64,000 nucleotides of DNA, from NCBI GenBank assembly GCA_025667525.1, contig CM046876.1:530574538-530638537 (forward strand), read 5' to 3'. Numbering within the stretch: the stretch's first letter is position 1; each line of letters opens with the position of its first letter. The position numbers were made by a program, and so were the translations under genes. Shown here one piece after another: positions 45,551 through 59,009 of this stretch. The notes beneath the pieces were generated by a model. It was given only the letters and a program-made list of their open reading frames with translations. It had not been told where the DNA came from and did no database searches. Source of the stretch: Glebionis coronaria. Its lineage: Eukaryota; Streptophyta; Magnoliopsida; Asterales; Asteraceae.

Positions 45551-45793
45551 GGCTTGTGCCTATTACATCAAAATGAAATGTGAGGGTAATTGTTATGTGC
45601 AAAAAAACATGATGTAAGCGCACACTAACTTTTTAATTAAAGATTTTAATTGGTTTGAGTCTATGTAATAGTAGTAGGTTCATACCTTAAAGATTAATTG
45701 GTCAAAATATTAGAAATCATAGTTAGAATAAAAGAAAAAAAATTGATCGTGCTTTTTCTTTGACGTAGTTTGTGCTGAAACGTCCATTAAGAC
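45551..45793. other. Short intergenic spacer
   Basis: Nothing recognised. It ends with AAGAC, the target site of the Copia-2 element. Confidence 0.5.
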
Positions 45794-46273
45794 TGTTGGA
45801 AAGTATGGGCATTTATTGTTCACATTCGTACTTGGAGGACTGTTTGTGTAAATATATATTTATATTATTGTTTGGGTTAGTTTGTATGTTTTTGTTTGTG
45901 CATGGACTACTTGTGCAAATCTGGATATGTGAGCTCAGTATATAAGATGTTAGGGTTTGGCTACGCAGTTAGAACTTCGATCACTTTTCACCTACAAATC
46001 GTCTCTATTGGTTTTCTGTTACTTAGTCTGGTATTATCTTCTTGATCAAGATTGTCTAGTGTTTGTATTGATCTTGAGTGTTGTAGTGAGGAACTTTATT
46101 GTGTGTTATTGTATAGAGATCGCATCTATTATAGAGACGATCTATTTCAGTTGTATGTTGATAAGCACACATTTGTGGGCTTATCCGAGATGCATTAAAT
46201 TAATAAGAAATATATAGGAAAGTTGGTTGAGTGATTCAATCTTGTGTTGATTATCGATTCATTAGTTTTTACA
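45794..46273 (+). repeat. Copia-2 5' LTR
   Basis: 480 bp. A TATATAAG in CTCAGTATATAAGATG near 45940 is the likely TATA box. The 86-codon frame at 45957-46217 is LTR sequence. Confidence 0.85.
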
Positions 46274-46286
46274 GGGTATCAGAGCC
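46274..46286 (+). other. Copia-2 primer-binding site
   Basis: GGGTATCAGAGCC, one base off the initiator-Met site TGGTATCAGAGCC, directly after the LTR. Confidence 0.8.
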
Positions 46287-46875
46287 ATAATCGCCACGAT
46301 TATTGGTTTTTGATTGATTATAAAAAATAGTGTTTCTGGTAATCTAGGGGTTTTGCTATTAGAGGTGTTATGAGCACTTCTAGTTGTTGACTGTTGGTTC
46401 TTGATATGTTGATTGTGGTTTGGTATTTTTAAATTTATTTAATTAGAGTTTTTCTTGAAACCCTAATTTGATTGATTTATCGATCTTAGTTCTGGTGATT
46501 GGTGTTCGTTTCTGGGGTCTTTTTTTCTTAGTTCTTGATTGTCCCTTGATCAAGAATATGAGAAATTATTGGTTTCCGTTTATTTTGGAGGGGTTTGCTT
46601 TTCCTTCATTTTTTCTTGTGTTTGTTGGTTTTAGACTGTGGTAGCTTAGCCCTTGACCTGCCACCGTAGGTGGTTTGGAATCCTGGAAACTATTCGGGCT
46701 ACTTTTGGTCTCATTTTTTGTCTTGGTGTATTTGATCTTTAGTTTGCTTCGTCTTTTTGTTGGTTCTGGTCTATTTGGTCTCATCTATTTGTTGTTCTTG
46801 GTTGGTTATCTGTTATTTGCATATTTATCTCTTATTTGTTTTCTTGTTTGTCTATTCTTATTCTTGTTGGGTCAT
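46287..46875 (+). other. Copia-2 leader
   Basis: T-rich leader with no supported ORF; frames at 46566-46784 (minus) and 46675-46953 (plus) are compositional. It ends at the target site GTCAT (46871-46875) of Gypsy-3. Confidence 0.6.
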
Positions 46876-49842
46876 TTTAACACCCCCAAATTTACACGCA
46901 GCGGAATACATCTTTGGGTGCTAAACAATGATACAATAACACATAGTTTATAAAGAACGAATCGAAAAGAGACGCTTCAAATTTATTGTTCCTAAAACAT
47001 TTATCAGAGTAGCGTAGTCCCAAGAAATCGTAACCAAATTACAGCTAAAACAAAAGATTTAAATTGTTTTAAACAAAGGAACGATAAACATTCAAAGAGT
47101 TTATATTGCAAAAGCAGTGCACAACTTCATTCCCGTGATCTCCAAGCCTCAGACTTCTTGATTACCTGAAATACATGTGAGAAAATCATCAGCAAAAATT
47201 CCGAGTGAAATCTATAGGTTTATATAATCATTTTGAACACAAGAAAATATTATAAGTTTGTGGCATACTTGAAGGCAACAAGCATCAAATAATAATTTGT
47301 ATCAACAATAATAATTGTATATAGCATAAATTTTCATTAAGCTCATGGAACCGAGCCCTTAGACTCTCTGTTAGGTCTAATAAGACAAGAGATTTATTAA
47401 TTGTCGGTTACCTCCAGATTATTGGTACATTGTCGTATACCTGACTTCTCAATAGATCTATTAGTTGTACTAGAGGTTAACCCATCATATGTTAATTAAC
47501 GGTCCATAATTGAGGTTTTAACAATGGCAATTTACTTAATGCAATTTAAGGCAACCACGGGTCCATTCAGATAGGGACAAGCATACCATAAAAATCTTGT
47601 GTTCTAAGTTTATAAAAACATGTATTCCCCCTCGCGGGTTTTAAAATATTTGAATGAGCTCAAACGAGGATATAGACTCGCATTAGTATTTATAGTAGTT
47701 GAAGACGATCGCCGACGATAGTAGATGCCCGATAAACACGACAACCGCAACCTAGCAAATAAGGTGCGTACATTAATAATAGACCCGAGAAATAAATCAT
47801 ATATAATAAAATAAACTCAAAATATAAAATCACGCCAAACTCGAGAGAAAACGATACAAGTGATTCTATTATACTTTTCTACATATTTATTTTATTATTC
47901 TATGTTTTTAGTAAAAATTTGCCGGAACATACCGAATGCCCAGGCTGTTTTCTCATACTTAGACACATTAACATTTCATGATACTACCTAAGGAACTCAC
48001 ATACTATATGTAGAAAGTCCTCCCAAGAGCCCATCAAAAGATTTTACTTCTAAAGTTCCCTGCCCTAGACATCTTTGATTTACAAAATTCGGACAGTTTA
48101 GCGACCTTGACTTACGAAACCATTTTGACCATCCTAAACAACTCCATTTATAAAATCGACACTTGATTCTAAATATAGACTCAAAACAATAACTATAGAG
48201 CCTGAGAACAGCCCTTGACCCCTTTTGAAACTCATTTTATATTCCCGAGATTCGATCAAAATATCGACAACAATTTTCGGATTGTATCAACACTCGTCTC
48301 CCGGTACACGAAAATCAAACTAGCATATCTTCCACCTCGTTTGGAGTTGGAAGGCCTACTTTATATCAAATCGAAGCTCTCGAAATTCTCTACAATATTA
48401 TTCCGTCATATCAACCTATATTCATACTTAAGACCTCCGAAAATGGCCTCAAACCCACGGCCCAAAATTAATTATTTGAAATCCATACAAAATCAATTTT
48501 CCAACACAATTTACCTATTTCCATACTCCTAATAACAACTAATAATCATCCTAATCAAACACTAATAACCCTAGATCACTTGCATGTCTAAATCTTACAA
48601 AATCCACATAAAAAAACTTACATGCAACCATCCCAACTTCTAATATAATGATAATAACACCTACTTACAACCATAAAATAGTTTAAAACAAGATGATCTT
48701 TCAAGAAAAAATATAATTTTGAGAAAAAGTTCATGCATGTTGTAAATTTTTATACCAAAATGATCCAAATCATATTATAAAACATGGGACTTGCTTTGGT
48801 TTTCAAGGATTCAAGCTAAAATTTAGAATCCAAGGGGTGTTTTGGCTTGAGGGTGTCACGGCAAAAAAAGAAAAGAAAAGAGAGAAGAAAAAAATAAATG
48901 GTAGTGGTTTTTGTATGTTTTTAATTAATAGAAATCCTTTCAAAGTTTCAAACACAAAAACTAACAAAATCAATGGATTTAATATAATATAATATAAAAA
49001 CAATGATCATACAACTATATACTTGATCAAAATTCAAAAAATTAAAAAGTGTAATGCATGTAAAATTTTAACAAAAATCAAAGATCAAAATACAACTTTT
49101 TAACATGAAAACATGATGATCCTACCTAGATCATCACATGCATGATGATTCAAACCTAAATCAACCATGGAAATCATAAAATCTTGAAAGTTGATGCATG
49201 TAGGAGATTTTTATACCAAAGTGTAGCTCTTGAGATTACCAAGATGGGTCTTCAATTTGTTTTGGATTGATCAAGCTTGAAAATCATAAATTTGGGGTTC
49301 TTGTTTGATGGGGGTTCACGGCACAACACAGAAAAAAGGGTGGAGGTTTTGTTTTGATTTTTAAAATGAATATATGTGTACAAGAGTTAGTGGGTTTTTA
49401 ATTTATAGTCCAAGGTTTGGATTAATTTTGACAAAATGCATTCCTTTGGGCCATAAATGTAAATATCAACTTAAATAACGGGAAATGACTAGAAACTTAC
49501 GTTTGAAAATATTTACGGGACTCGGGTTTCGTAAAAATATATACTTTTTAAAAGTTTAAACGCACACGAAATATAATAATATAACGACTCGATACATAAT
49601 TAAAACGATTTCGTCGAAAATATTAAATATCCAAACGATCGATAATAAAATATAAAATTGTGGGCATCCGTCGATATCGCGATCACTAGTAATCCTCGTT
49701 ACTCGTCAAAATATTAAAATAAAATATTCAATATCGGTTTCAACTTAAACCATTAATCATAATAGTATTTAACGTTATAAAATACTTTAATAATATTAAT
49801 AAGATAGAATTAAATAATGACCTTATTTTTGCGGGTTTTACA
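46876..49842 (-). repeat. Gypsy-3 3' LTR
   Basis: 2967 bp, from TTTAACACCCCC to GCGGGTTTTACA in plus coordinates. Relative to the other LTR it lacks about 83 bp at the position of 55666-55748. Scattered point changes are visible throughout. Confidence 0.9.
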
Positions 49843-49876
49843 ACCTCACCACCATAGGAGAGCACCGTCCCGGGGC

Positions 49877-51024
49877 TTACTTCTCCTTAGGTCCGTCTAC
49901 GAACAAATGCGGATACTTGCTCTTGAAGTAGTCCTCTCGCTCCCAAGTGTATTCGGGTCCACGTCGGGAATTCCATCGCACTTTTACTATCGGGATCCGA
50001 CTTTGTTTAATCGGTTTCACCTCTCGATCCATAATCTCCACTGGTTCTTCAATAAAATGCAACTTGTCATCTAGTTGAATCTCCTCAAGTGGAATTATCA
50101 TATTCTCGTCCGCCAAACACCTTTTAAGATTGGAAACGTGAAAAGTGTTGTGAATAGCACTTAACTTGTCTGGCAATTCCAACTTATATGCCACAGGACC
50201 AACTCGATAAATGATCTTGAATGGACCAATATAGCGTGGACTAAGCTTTCCTCGCTTGCCAAATCGAATTACTCCTTTCAAAGGTGATACTTTCAACATA
50301 ACCATGTCGCCAATATCAAACTCCAATGGTTTTCTCCTCTTGTCCGCATAGCTCTTCTGCCTACTACGGGCGGTCAATAAACGATTCTTGATTTGTACGA
50401 TCTTCTCGGTCGTCTCTTTAATCAATTCAGGACCCGTCAACTAACTTTCTCCAACCTCACACCAACCAACTGGTGATCTACACTTTCTCCCGTAAAGTTC
50501 TTCAAAAGGCGCAGCCTTGATACTTGCGTGATAACTGTTGTTGTATGAGAACTCCACCAAAGGTAAGTGTCGATCCCAACTACCTCCAAAGTCTATTACA
50601 CACGCTCGTAACATATCCTTCAAGGTCTGAATAGTTCTTTCACTTTGTCCATCCGTTTCCGGATGATACGCAGTGCTCATGTCCAACTGAGTCCCCAAAG
50701 CTCGCTGAAGCGATTTGCAAAACTCAGATGTGAACCGACTATCTCGATCAGAAATAATTGACAAAGGAACTCCATGTCTACAACTTCCTTCAAATACAAC
50801 CGAGTAAGTTTGTCTAAGTCGTCGGTTTTCTTTATCGGCAAGAAATGAGCCGACTTAGTCAACCGATCAACAATCACCCAAATCGTATCATAACCACTAG
50901 AAGTTCTCGGAAGTCCCGGAACAAAGTCCATAGTGATCTTCTCCCATTTCCATTCCGGAATTTCTGGTTGTTGTAGTAAACCTGTAGGTCTCTTGTGCTC
51001 AAACTTCACCTTAGCACACGTCAA
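49877..51024 (-). pseudogene. Gypsy-3 integrase and chromodomain-like end
   Basis: The zinc-finger tail and first Asp are in the frame at 50677-51024 ([25 protein letters not shown]). A frameshift near 50740 leads to [12 protein letters not shown] and [16 protein letters not shown], with the second Asp and the Glu. After a stop at 50441-50443 the same region continues to a chromodomain-like block ([19 protein letters not shown]) ending 35 bp before the 3' LTR. All three catalytic acidic residues are visible, but no single frame holds them. Confidence 0.8.
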
Positions 51025-51069
51025 TCACTTACTAACATAAGTAGCAATGTTAGCCTTCATATTCGGCCA

Positions 51070-52579
51070 CTAGTAGCATTTCTTCAAGTCTTGGTACATT
51101 TTATCCGATCCTGGGTGAATCGAATATTTAGACTTATGAGATTCGTGCATAATTAAATCTCTTAGTCCTCCATACACCGGTAACCATACACGATTCTCAA
51201 AATACCGGATTCCGTCATTACGAATTTCGAATATAGGTGTCATCCTTCTGCCCAAGTATTCATTTCTCACATTCTCCTCTTTCATCGCCTTTGTTTGAGC
51301 TTTAAGTATTCGATTAGATAAATCAGAATAAGTTGTCATGGTTAAACCTCTAACCCTTTTGGTTATTTCTCTATCCTTCCTACTAAGAGCATCGGCAACT
51401 ACATTCGCCTTGCCAGGGTGATAACAAATTTGAATGTCATAATCACTCAACAATTCTACCCATCTTCTCTGCCTCATATTGAGCTCCTTCTGATCTACAA
51501 TATGTTGCAGGCTTTTATGATCGGTATATACCACACTTCTTGTACCGTAGAGATAGTGTCTCCAAAGTCTAAGAGCAAAGACCACAGCTCCTAATTCCAA
51601 GTCATGTGTAGTATAATTCTCCTCATGCTTCCTCAATTGACGAGATGCATACGCGATTACTTTATCCCTTTGCATCAACACTACACCAAAACCCTTACGT
51701 GATGCATCACAATATACCATAAAGTCTTCAACTCCATCGGGCAAAGCCAAAATTGGTGCAGAACACAGCTTCTATTTCAAAGTTTGGAATGCTTCTTCTT
51801 CTTCTGAACCCCACTCATACTTCTTGTTTTTCTGTTTAAGTTTAGTAAGACGTTTAGAAATTAAAGAGAATCCTTCTATGAATCGCCGATAGTATCCAGC
51901 TAATCCCAAGAATTGTCTAACTTCAGTCGGGGTTGTAGGCGTAGCCCAATCTCTAATAGCTTCAATTTTGGAAGGATCAACATGAACACCATTACTATCG
52001 ATCACGTGCCTAAGGAATTGGACAGAATCCAACCAAAAATCACATTTGTAGAATTTTGCATACAACTTCTCCTTCTTCAACAACTCTAGAATAATCTTCA
52101 GATGACCTTCATGCTCCTCCCGACTCTTGGAATAAATCAGGATATCATCGATAATTACACACACGATTCATTAAGTCCATGAATATCACAGGTGCATTAG
52201 TTAACCCAAATGGCATCACTTGGAATTCAAAGTGTCCATAACGCATCCAAAAAGCTGTAATATGTATGTCCTCCTCTCTAACACGAAGTTGATGATAACC
52301 CGACCTCAAGTCGATCTTCGAGTACACACACGAACCTTGAAGTTGATCAAACAAATCATCGATCCTAGGAAGTGGATAACGATTCTTAATAGTTAACTTG
52401 TTCAACTCTCGGTAGTCTATGCACATTCTGAACGATCTATCCTTCTTCTTCACGAACAATACTGGAGCTCCCCAAGGTGACGAACTTGGTCTAATGAACC
52501 CCTTATCCATTAACTCCTTCAACTGATCTGCCAACTCCTTCATCTCAGACGGTGCCAAACGATAAGGCGCACGCGCCAC
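51070..52579 (-). pseudogene. Gypsy-3 reverse transcriptase and RNase H
   Basis: RT fingers and palm lie at 52145-52579 ([43 protein letters not shown]). About 30 bases around the catalytic loop appear lost, so [10 protein letters not shown] starts in another frame at 52164. Thumb and connection follow ([12 protein letters not shown]), then a stop near 51772 and RNase H at 51070-51750 ([38 protein letters not shown]). Family order and motifs are as in Gypsy-1. Confidence 0.8.
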
Positions 52580-52618
52580 CGGTGCAGCTCCCGGAACTAG
52601 ATCAATCTTGAATTCGAC

Positions 52619-53257
52619 TTATCGCCGAGGCGGAAGCCCTGGCAAGTCGTCGGGAAATACTTCAGGAAAATCACGAATAACCGGAACATCTTCCGCACGC
52701 CTTACCGGTAGTTCTTTCTCCACTACTTGAGCCAAGAACAGGTGACAACCTCTTTCTACATATTTCGTCGCCTTTATACAAGATATCACCGTCAGACGAG
52801 ATCTACCGACATCACCTTCAACTACTAATACCTTGTCCTTAACTGGTATGTGAACAACTTTCTCCCCACATACAATCACCACATCATGTGCAACCAACCA
52901 ATCCATACCAACAATCACATCAAATGAACCCAACTCTATCGGCATCAAATCAATTTCAAACAAATGATTTGCTAATTTCAAAGGACACTTCTTAAATATA
53001 GTGGTAGTACTAACTAATTGTCCATCAGCTAACTCGACCTCATAACTAGCATTTAGGATTGTTGGCTCAATATCAATTAAACGACTAAAGGAAGTGCTTA
53101 TAAAGCTCCTATCAGATCCTGAGTCAAACGACACACTAGCATAACGATGGTTGAGTAAGAACGTACTCGTCACCACATTTGGACCTTGTGCCTGATCAGC
53201 ATCCTTAACAGCATAAACTGCGCCAGCAGCTTTGCCTGCTTTCTTGTTCGTCAACAT
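52619..53257 (-). pseudogene. Gypsy-3 aspartic protease
   Basis: Protease with the active-site phrase SFDSGSDRSFIS and the downstream hydrophobic motif FDVIVGMDWL. The frame then runs to a conserved spacer (FPEVFPDDLPGLPPRR) that precedes RT and is closed by a stop at 52619-52621. Confidence 0.8.
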
Positions 53258-53299
53258 TGGACATCTAGGGCGAATATGATCACGTTCTCCACATTCAAA

Positions 53300-54391
53300 G
53301 CAAGTCTTGATTGTAATAGCATTGATCTAGTGGCAGGGATCCTTACCTTGCATTTCTCCATAACATGCCCAACCATTCCACATTTAGTGCACCTTGGTGG
53401 GCAATTACCAAAGTGACAAGCACCGTAGCTTTTACATTTCTGGGCTGGTCCCTCATGGTCAGCATTATTATTCTTATTAGTTGCATCCCTAGCCCCATCA
53501 TTTCTCCTTTGGTTTTGCTGCTTATGGCGGTTATTACCCTAATTACCACTCTTCGAATTTTCCCATTTCCTTTTACTACCCTAAGCAGCTTTCTCAACCC
53601 TATCCTGAACTTTCTGCCCCATGAGTGTATGCCATTCTCACAGTTTCAACAAAGTTCTTGGGTCGAGATGAAGTTGTCTCACCTTTAATGTACCCAGTCA
53701 GCCCTTTAATGTATTGGTCCATCTTTTTCTTCTCAGTAGCAAAAGCATCCGTACACAACAAAACCAACTTATTTAATCGGCTAGTAAAGGCAGCAATGTT
53801 GTTATCTTTCAGCTTTAGGTGCCTCAACTCTTCCTCCAAAGTAGATAACTCTTCTTCCGGACAGAACTCTTCTTTCAGCAACCTTTTGACTTCATCCCAA
53901 GATTTCTTGTTGGCAGCTTCTAAACCAACTGTGCCAACTTGAGTCTTCCACCAGCTTAAAGCTCGATCCTTGAAAGTAGCAACTGCGAACTTAACCTTGT
54001 TCCTTTATGAGCAATCACTGATCTCAAATGTTGTTTCAGTTTTCTCGACCCACCTGAATAATTCCAGTGCTCCTCCAGTTCCTTGAAATGTAGTGGGCCC
54101 ACATTTCATATATCCAGCAAAATTACATTCTTTCACTGTAGCAGCAACCTGAGCAACCTCACCTGCAGGATTCTCATCTACACCTGCTCCTCCAATAATT
54201 TCTGGTTCAACGGGTTCACCTACACCTTCAGCATCAGCACCTCCAGCATCAGTACCTCCAACATCAACACCTCCATAGCCACCTGCTCCTTCAGTGTTAA
54301 CACGTGCAGCTCTATCCGTAGCTAATGCTTTCGCTACCTCTTCAGCAACTAGCCTTGCAATGGCATCATTTGTCATTCTCCTAGGTGGCAT
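53300..54391 (-). pseudogene. Gypsy-3 gag
   Basis: Gag starts at the ATG at 54389-54391 (MPPRRMTNDAIARLVAEEVA). A Gly/Ala-rich acidic stretch follows. TAA near 54005 interrupts it, then capsid sequence at 53600-53881 (LRHLKLKDNNIAAFTSRLN) and, in a different frame, an Asn/Lys-rich linker and a CCHC knuckle (CTKCGMVGHVMEKC, about 53345-53390). It lacks the introns seen in Gypsy-1 gag: the capsid and linker continue across the corresponding region. Confidence 0.75.
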
Positions 54392-55072
54392 GATTCTGTC
54401 ACATCACAAAGAGAGAAGATAAAATGAATGAGTTAATTGTAATCATGGTATAGTCATATCATGTACAAAATCCAGTCATCAAATGCATACACATTATCAA
54501 TACAAGGTATCACAATCATTATAAGGATCAAAGGAAACTATTATCATAGATCAACAAGTAATGATCTTAAAGATAAATAGCGTACAATGACACAAAATAA
54601 TATACACTAATCACGTGGGGATTCACATGACTTAGTTTCCTGTGACTCACTTGCAGCAGTGGAACCTGCTTCCTCCTCTTCGAAGACGTAATTAAGCGGT
54701 GATAAATTCGCAAAATAGGTGTAAGGTCATAATAAAATGAAATAGAATAATTTCCAAAAATTTAAATAAATATAGATGATCCTTCAAATAAATACAGGAA
54801 AATTTCATAAATTTATTTAAATAAATCATTTGTAAATGATAAACTTTTATCGAAAAGTTTAACGATATTAATATATATCGATCAAGGTTTATAGTATTTA
54901 TTTATAATACTTAGCAATAAGGCATACATAATAATGTATACTAAAATTATAATCCTATAAGTAGCTTAAACCTGAAGTCACGCGTAATCATGTGCACCGA
55001 CTCTTTGAAAAATAAAAACTGACAGTTATAGTTTAGGTTTTTCAGAAAACGACCTAGTTCTCTATAACTCAT
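54392..55072 (-). other. Gypsy-3 leader
   Basis: About 680 bp between primer site and gag. AT-rich, without a supported ORF. Confidence 0.6.
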
Positions 55073-55085
55073 GGCTCTGGTTCCA
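55073..55085 (-). other. Gypsy-3 primer-binding site
   Basis: The minus strand reads TGGAACCAGAGCC, three bases from the LTR. It differs from the initiator-Met site TGGTATCAGAGCC by three bases, probably from decay. Confidence 0.7.
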
Positions 55086-55088
55086 ATC

Positions 55089-58000
55089 TTTAACACCCCC
55101 AAATTTAAGCGCAGCGGAATACATCTTTGGGTGCTAAACAATGATACAATAACACATAATTTATAAAGAACGACTCAAAAAAAGACGTTTCAAATTTATC
55201 GTTCCTAAAACATTTATCAGAGTAGCGTAGTCCCAAGACATCGTAACCAAATTACAGCTAAAACAAAAGATTTAAATTGTTTTAAACAAAGGAATGATAA
55301 ACATTCAAAGAGCTTATATTGCAAAAGCAGTGCACAACTTCATTCCCGTGACCTCCAAGCTTCACACTTCTTGATTACCTGAAATACATGTGAGAAAATC
55401 ATCATCAAAAATGCCGAGTGAAATCTATAGGTTTATATAATCATTTTGAACACAAGCAAAGATTATAAGTTTGTGGCATACTTGAAGGCAACAAACATCA
55501 AATAATAATTTGCATCAACAATAATAATTGTATATAGCTTAAATTTGCATTAAGCTCATGGAACCGAGCCCTTAGACACTCCGTTAGGTCTAATAAGACA
55601 AGAGATTTATTAATTATCGGTTACCTCTAGATTATTGGTACATTGTCGTATACCTGACTTCTCAATACAATATGTTCAAACAGTGTGGAGGTCGGGCCTA
55701 AGCTTCTATGACAAGTCCACACAAACTGAACCAGGGCGGCTTCCCCATATATCTATTAATTGTACTAGCGGTTAACCCATCATAGGTTAATGAACGGTCC
55801 ATAATTGAGGCTTTAACAATGGCAATTTACTTAATGCAATTTAAGGCAACCACGGGTCTATTCAGATAGGGACAAGCATACCATAAAAATCTTGTGTTCT
55901 AAGTTTATAAAAACATGTATTCCCCCTCGCGGGTTTTAAAATATTTGAATGAGCTCAAAGGAGGCTATAGACTCACCTTAGTATTTATAGTAGTTGAAGA
56001 CGATCGCCGACGATAGTAGATGCCCGATAAACACGACAACCGCAACCTAGCAAATAAGGTGCGTACATTAATAATAGACCCGAGAAATAAATCATACATA
56101 ATAAAATCAACTCAAAATATAAAATCACGCCAAACTCGAGAGAAAACGTACAAGTGATTCTATTATACTTTTCTACACATTTACTTTATTATTCTATGCT
56201 TTTAGTAAAAATCTGCCGGAACATACCGAATGTCCAGGCTGTTTTCTCATACTTAGACACATTAACATTTCATGATACTAACTGAGAAACTCACATACTA
56301 TATGTAGAAAGTCCTCCCAAAATCCCATCAAAAGATTTTACTTCTAAAGTTCCCTGCCCGACACATCTTTGATTTACAAAATTCGGACAATTTAGCGACC
56401 TTGACTTACGAAACCATTTTGACCATCCTAAACAACTCTATTTATAAAATCGACACTTGATTCTAAAAATAGACTCAAAACAATAACTGTTGAGCCTGAG
56501 AACAACCCTTGACTCCTTTTGAAACTCATTTTATAGTCCCCGATATTCGATCCAAATATCGACAACAATTTTCAGATTGTGTCAACACTCGTCTCCCGGT
56601 ACACGAAAATCAAACTAGCATATCTTCCACCTCGTTTGGAGTTGGAAGGCCTACTTTATATCAAATCGAAGCTCTCGAAATTCTCTACAACATGATCCCA
56701 TTATATCAACCTATATTCAGACTTAAGACCTCCGAAAATGGCCTCAAACCCACGGCCCAAAATTAATTATTTGAAAACCATACAAAATCAATTTTCTAAC
56801 ACAATTTACCCATTTCCATACTCCTAATAACAACTAATAATCATCCTAATCAAACACTAATAACCCTAGATCACTTGCATGTCCAAATCTTACAAAATCC
56901 ACATCAAAAATCTTACATGCAACCATCCTCACTTCTAATATAATGATCATAACACCTACTTACAACCATAAAATAGATCAAAACAAGATGTTCTTTCAAG
57001 AAAAAAAATAATTTTGAGAAAAAGTTCATGCATGTTGTAAATTTTTTATACCAAAATGATCCAAATCATATTACAAACATGGGACTTGCTTTGGTTTTCA
57101 AGGATTCAAGCTAGAAATTAGAATCAAAGGGGTGTTTTGGCTTGAGGGAGTCACGGAAAAAAAGAAAAGAAAAGAGAGAAGAAAAAAAATTGGTAGTGGT
57201 TTTTGTATGTTTTTAATTAATAGAAATCCTTTCAAAGTTTCAAACACAAAAACTAACAAAATCAATGGATTTAATATAATATAATATAAAAACAATGATC
57301 ATACAACTGTATACTTGATCAAAATTCACAAAATCAAAAAGTGTAATGCATGTAAAATTTTAACAAAAATCAAAGATCAAAATACAACTTTTTAATATGA
57401 AAACATGATGATCCTACCTAGATCATCACATGCATGATGATTTAAACATAAATCAACCATGGAAATCATAAAATCTTGAAAGTTGATGCATGTAGGAGAT
57501 TTTTATACCAAAGTATAGCTCTTGAGATTACCAGGATGGGTCTTTAATTTGTTTTGGATTGATCAAGCTTGAAAATCATAAATTTGGGGTTCTTGTTTGA
57601 TAGGGGTACACGGCACAACAAAGAAAAAAAGGTGAAGGTTTTGTTTTGATTTTTAAAATGAATATATGTGTAAAAGAGTTAGTGGATTTTCAATTTATAG
57701 TCCAAGGTTTGGGTTAATTTCGACAAAATGCATTCCTTTGGGCCATAAATGTAAATATCAACTTAAATAACGGGAAATGACTAGAAAGTTACTTTTGAAA
57801 ATATTTATGGGACTCGGGTTTCGTAAAAATATATATATTTAAGTTTATACGCACACGAAAAATAATAATATAACGACTCGATACATAATTAAATCTATAT
57901 CGTCGAAAATATTAAATATCGAAACGATCGAGAATAAAATATAAAATTGTGGGCATCCGTCGGTATTGCGATCACTAGTAATCCTCGTTACTCGTCAAAA

Positions 58001-58131
58001 TACTAAAATAAAATATTCAATATCGATTTCAACTTAAACCATTAATCATAATAGTATTTAACGTTATAAAATACTTTAAAAATATTAGTAAGATAGAATT
58101 AAATAATGACCTTATTTTTGCGGGTTTTACA
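55089..58131 (-). repeat. Gypsy-3 5' LTR
   Basis: 3043 bp, collinear with 46876-49842. Small frames in it (56509-56766, 57098-57295) are matched in the other LTR only as LTR sequence. Confidence 0.9.
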
Positions 58132-58992
58132 GTCATTATGGGTGATGTTCTTGTTAGCGGTTTAGATGTTGGTAAATCTACCTATTGTTAGTATAAAATT
58201 GATTGGAACTGATAACTATAAGATGTGGTCTATTGCTATGAAAATTTCTCTTCTTCCTAAAAAAATGGGTTTTGTGGATCGTACATGTGTTAAACCTGTT
58301 ACTAGTGTGGTTCTTGCTCAACAGTAGGAAATGTGTAATGTTAGTGTGCTTAGTTGGATTCTTAATTCTTTATCTCCTAAACTATATCTTGGTCATATGT
58401 ATTCTGAATTGCTTTTGATGTTTGTGAAGAAATTGAGCAAACTTGTGATAAATGGATGGTTTTGTTATTTTTAATGTTCTTTATAAAAATGCATTCTTAT
58501 ATGCAGTGTCATCTGTCGGCATCTGATTATTATCATAAGCTTAGTTCTTGGAGAGAACTTGATACCCTTACTTTGTTTCCTGCTTATACGTGTGCTGCTC
58601 ATGAGGGTGTTTTGAAAGATAATCGGTTAATTCGACTTATGTAGTTTCTTATGGGTTTGAATGATGTTTATCAAAATACTAGGAGTAATGTTATTTATAG
58701 AGAACTATTGTCTGATGTTAGAGATGCTTTTATTATCATTTCTAGGGAAGAGTATCATAGAGGCCTTATTCCTGGTAGGGGTGGTACTAGGAATAAGGTT
58801 ACTCCTGTTGTCTTTGTTGATAAGTCTAATAACTATGAGCCGAATGACTTTAAGAGGAATAATTTTGGTAGTAGTACTAATAGAGGCCCTAATCCTAATT
58901 TGTTGGGTAAACATTGTGGTCTTACTGGTCATACTATTGAAAGGTGTTTTGAAATCATTGGTTACCCTTCTGGTTTTAAAAAAGAAACCTAA
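58132..58992 (+). pseudogene. Copia-2 gag
   Basis: Copia Gag remnant. An N-terminal part reads IKLIGTDNYKMWSIAMKISL and is followed by TAG codons near 58326 and 58642 and frameshifts. The C-terminal part at 58651-58992 includes RELLSDVRDAFIIISREEYHR and a damaged zinc knuckle (GKHCGLTGHTIERC) in which the first Cys is Gly. It cannot encode a working Gag. Confidence 0.75.
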
Positions 58993-59009
58993 TCTGTCTA
59001 GGGGAGCTA

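Larger units (their letters stand above)
46876..58131 (-). mobile_element. Gypsy-3: chromovirus nested in Copia-2
   Basis: A minus-strand Gypsy element of 11,256 bp with LTRs at 55089-58131 (5') and 46876-49842 (3') and the perfect target duplication GTCAT (46871-46875 and 58132-58136). Gag, protease, RT, RNase H, integrase and a C-terminal chromodomain-like block follow in order. It is older than the Tat element, judging by frameshifts and LTR differences, and younger than its host Copia-2. It resembles Gypsy-1 in layout but has no introns in gag. Confidence 0.9.

Noticed and set aside
54083..54325. Plus-strand Ser/Thr-rich ORF
   Set aside because: Mirror frame of the Gly/Ala-rich part of Gypsy-3 gag.
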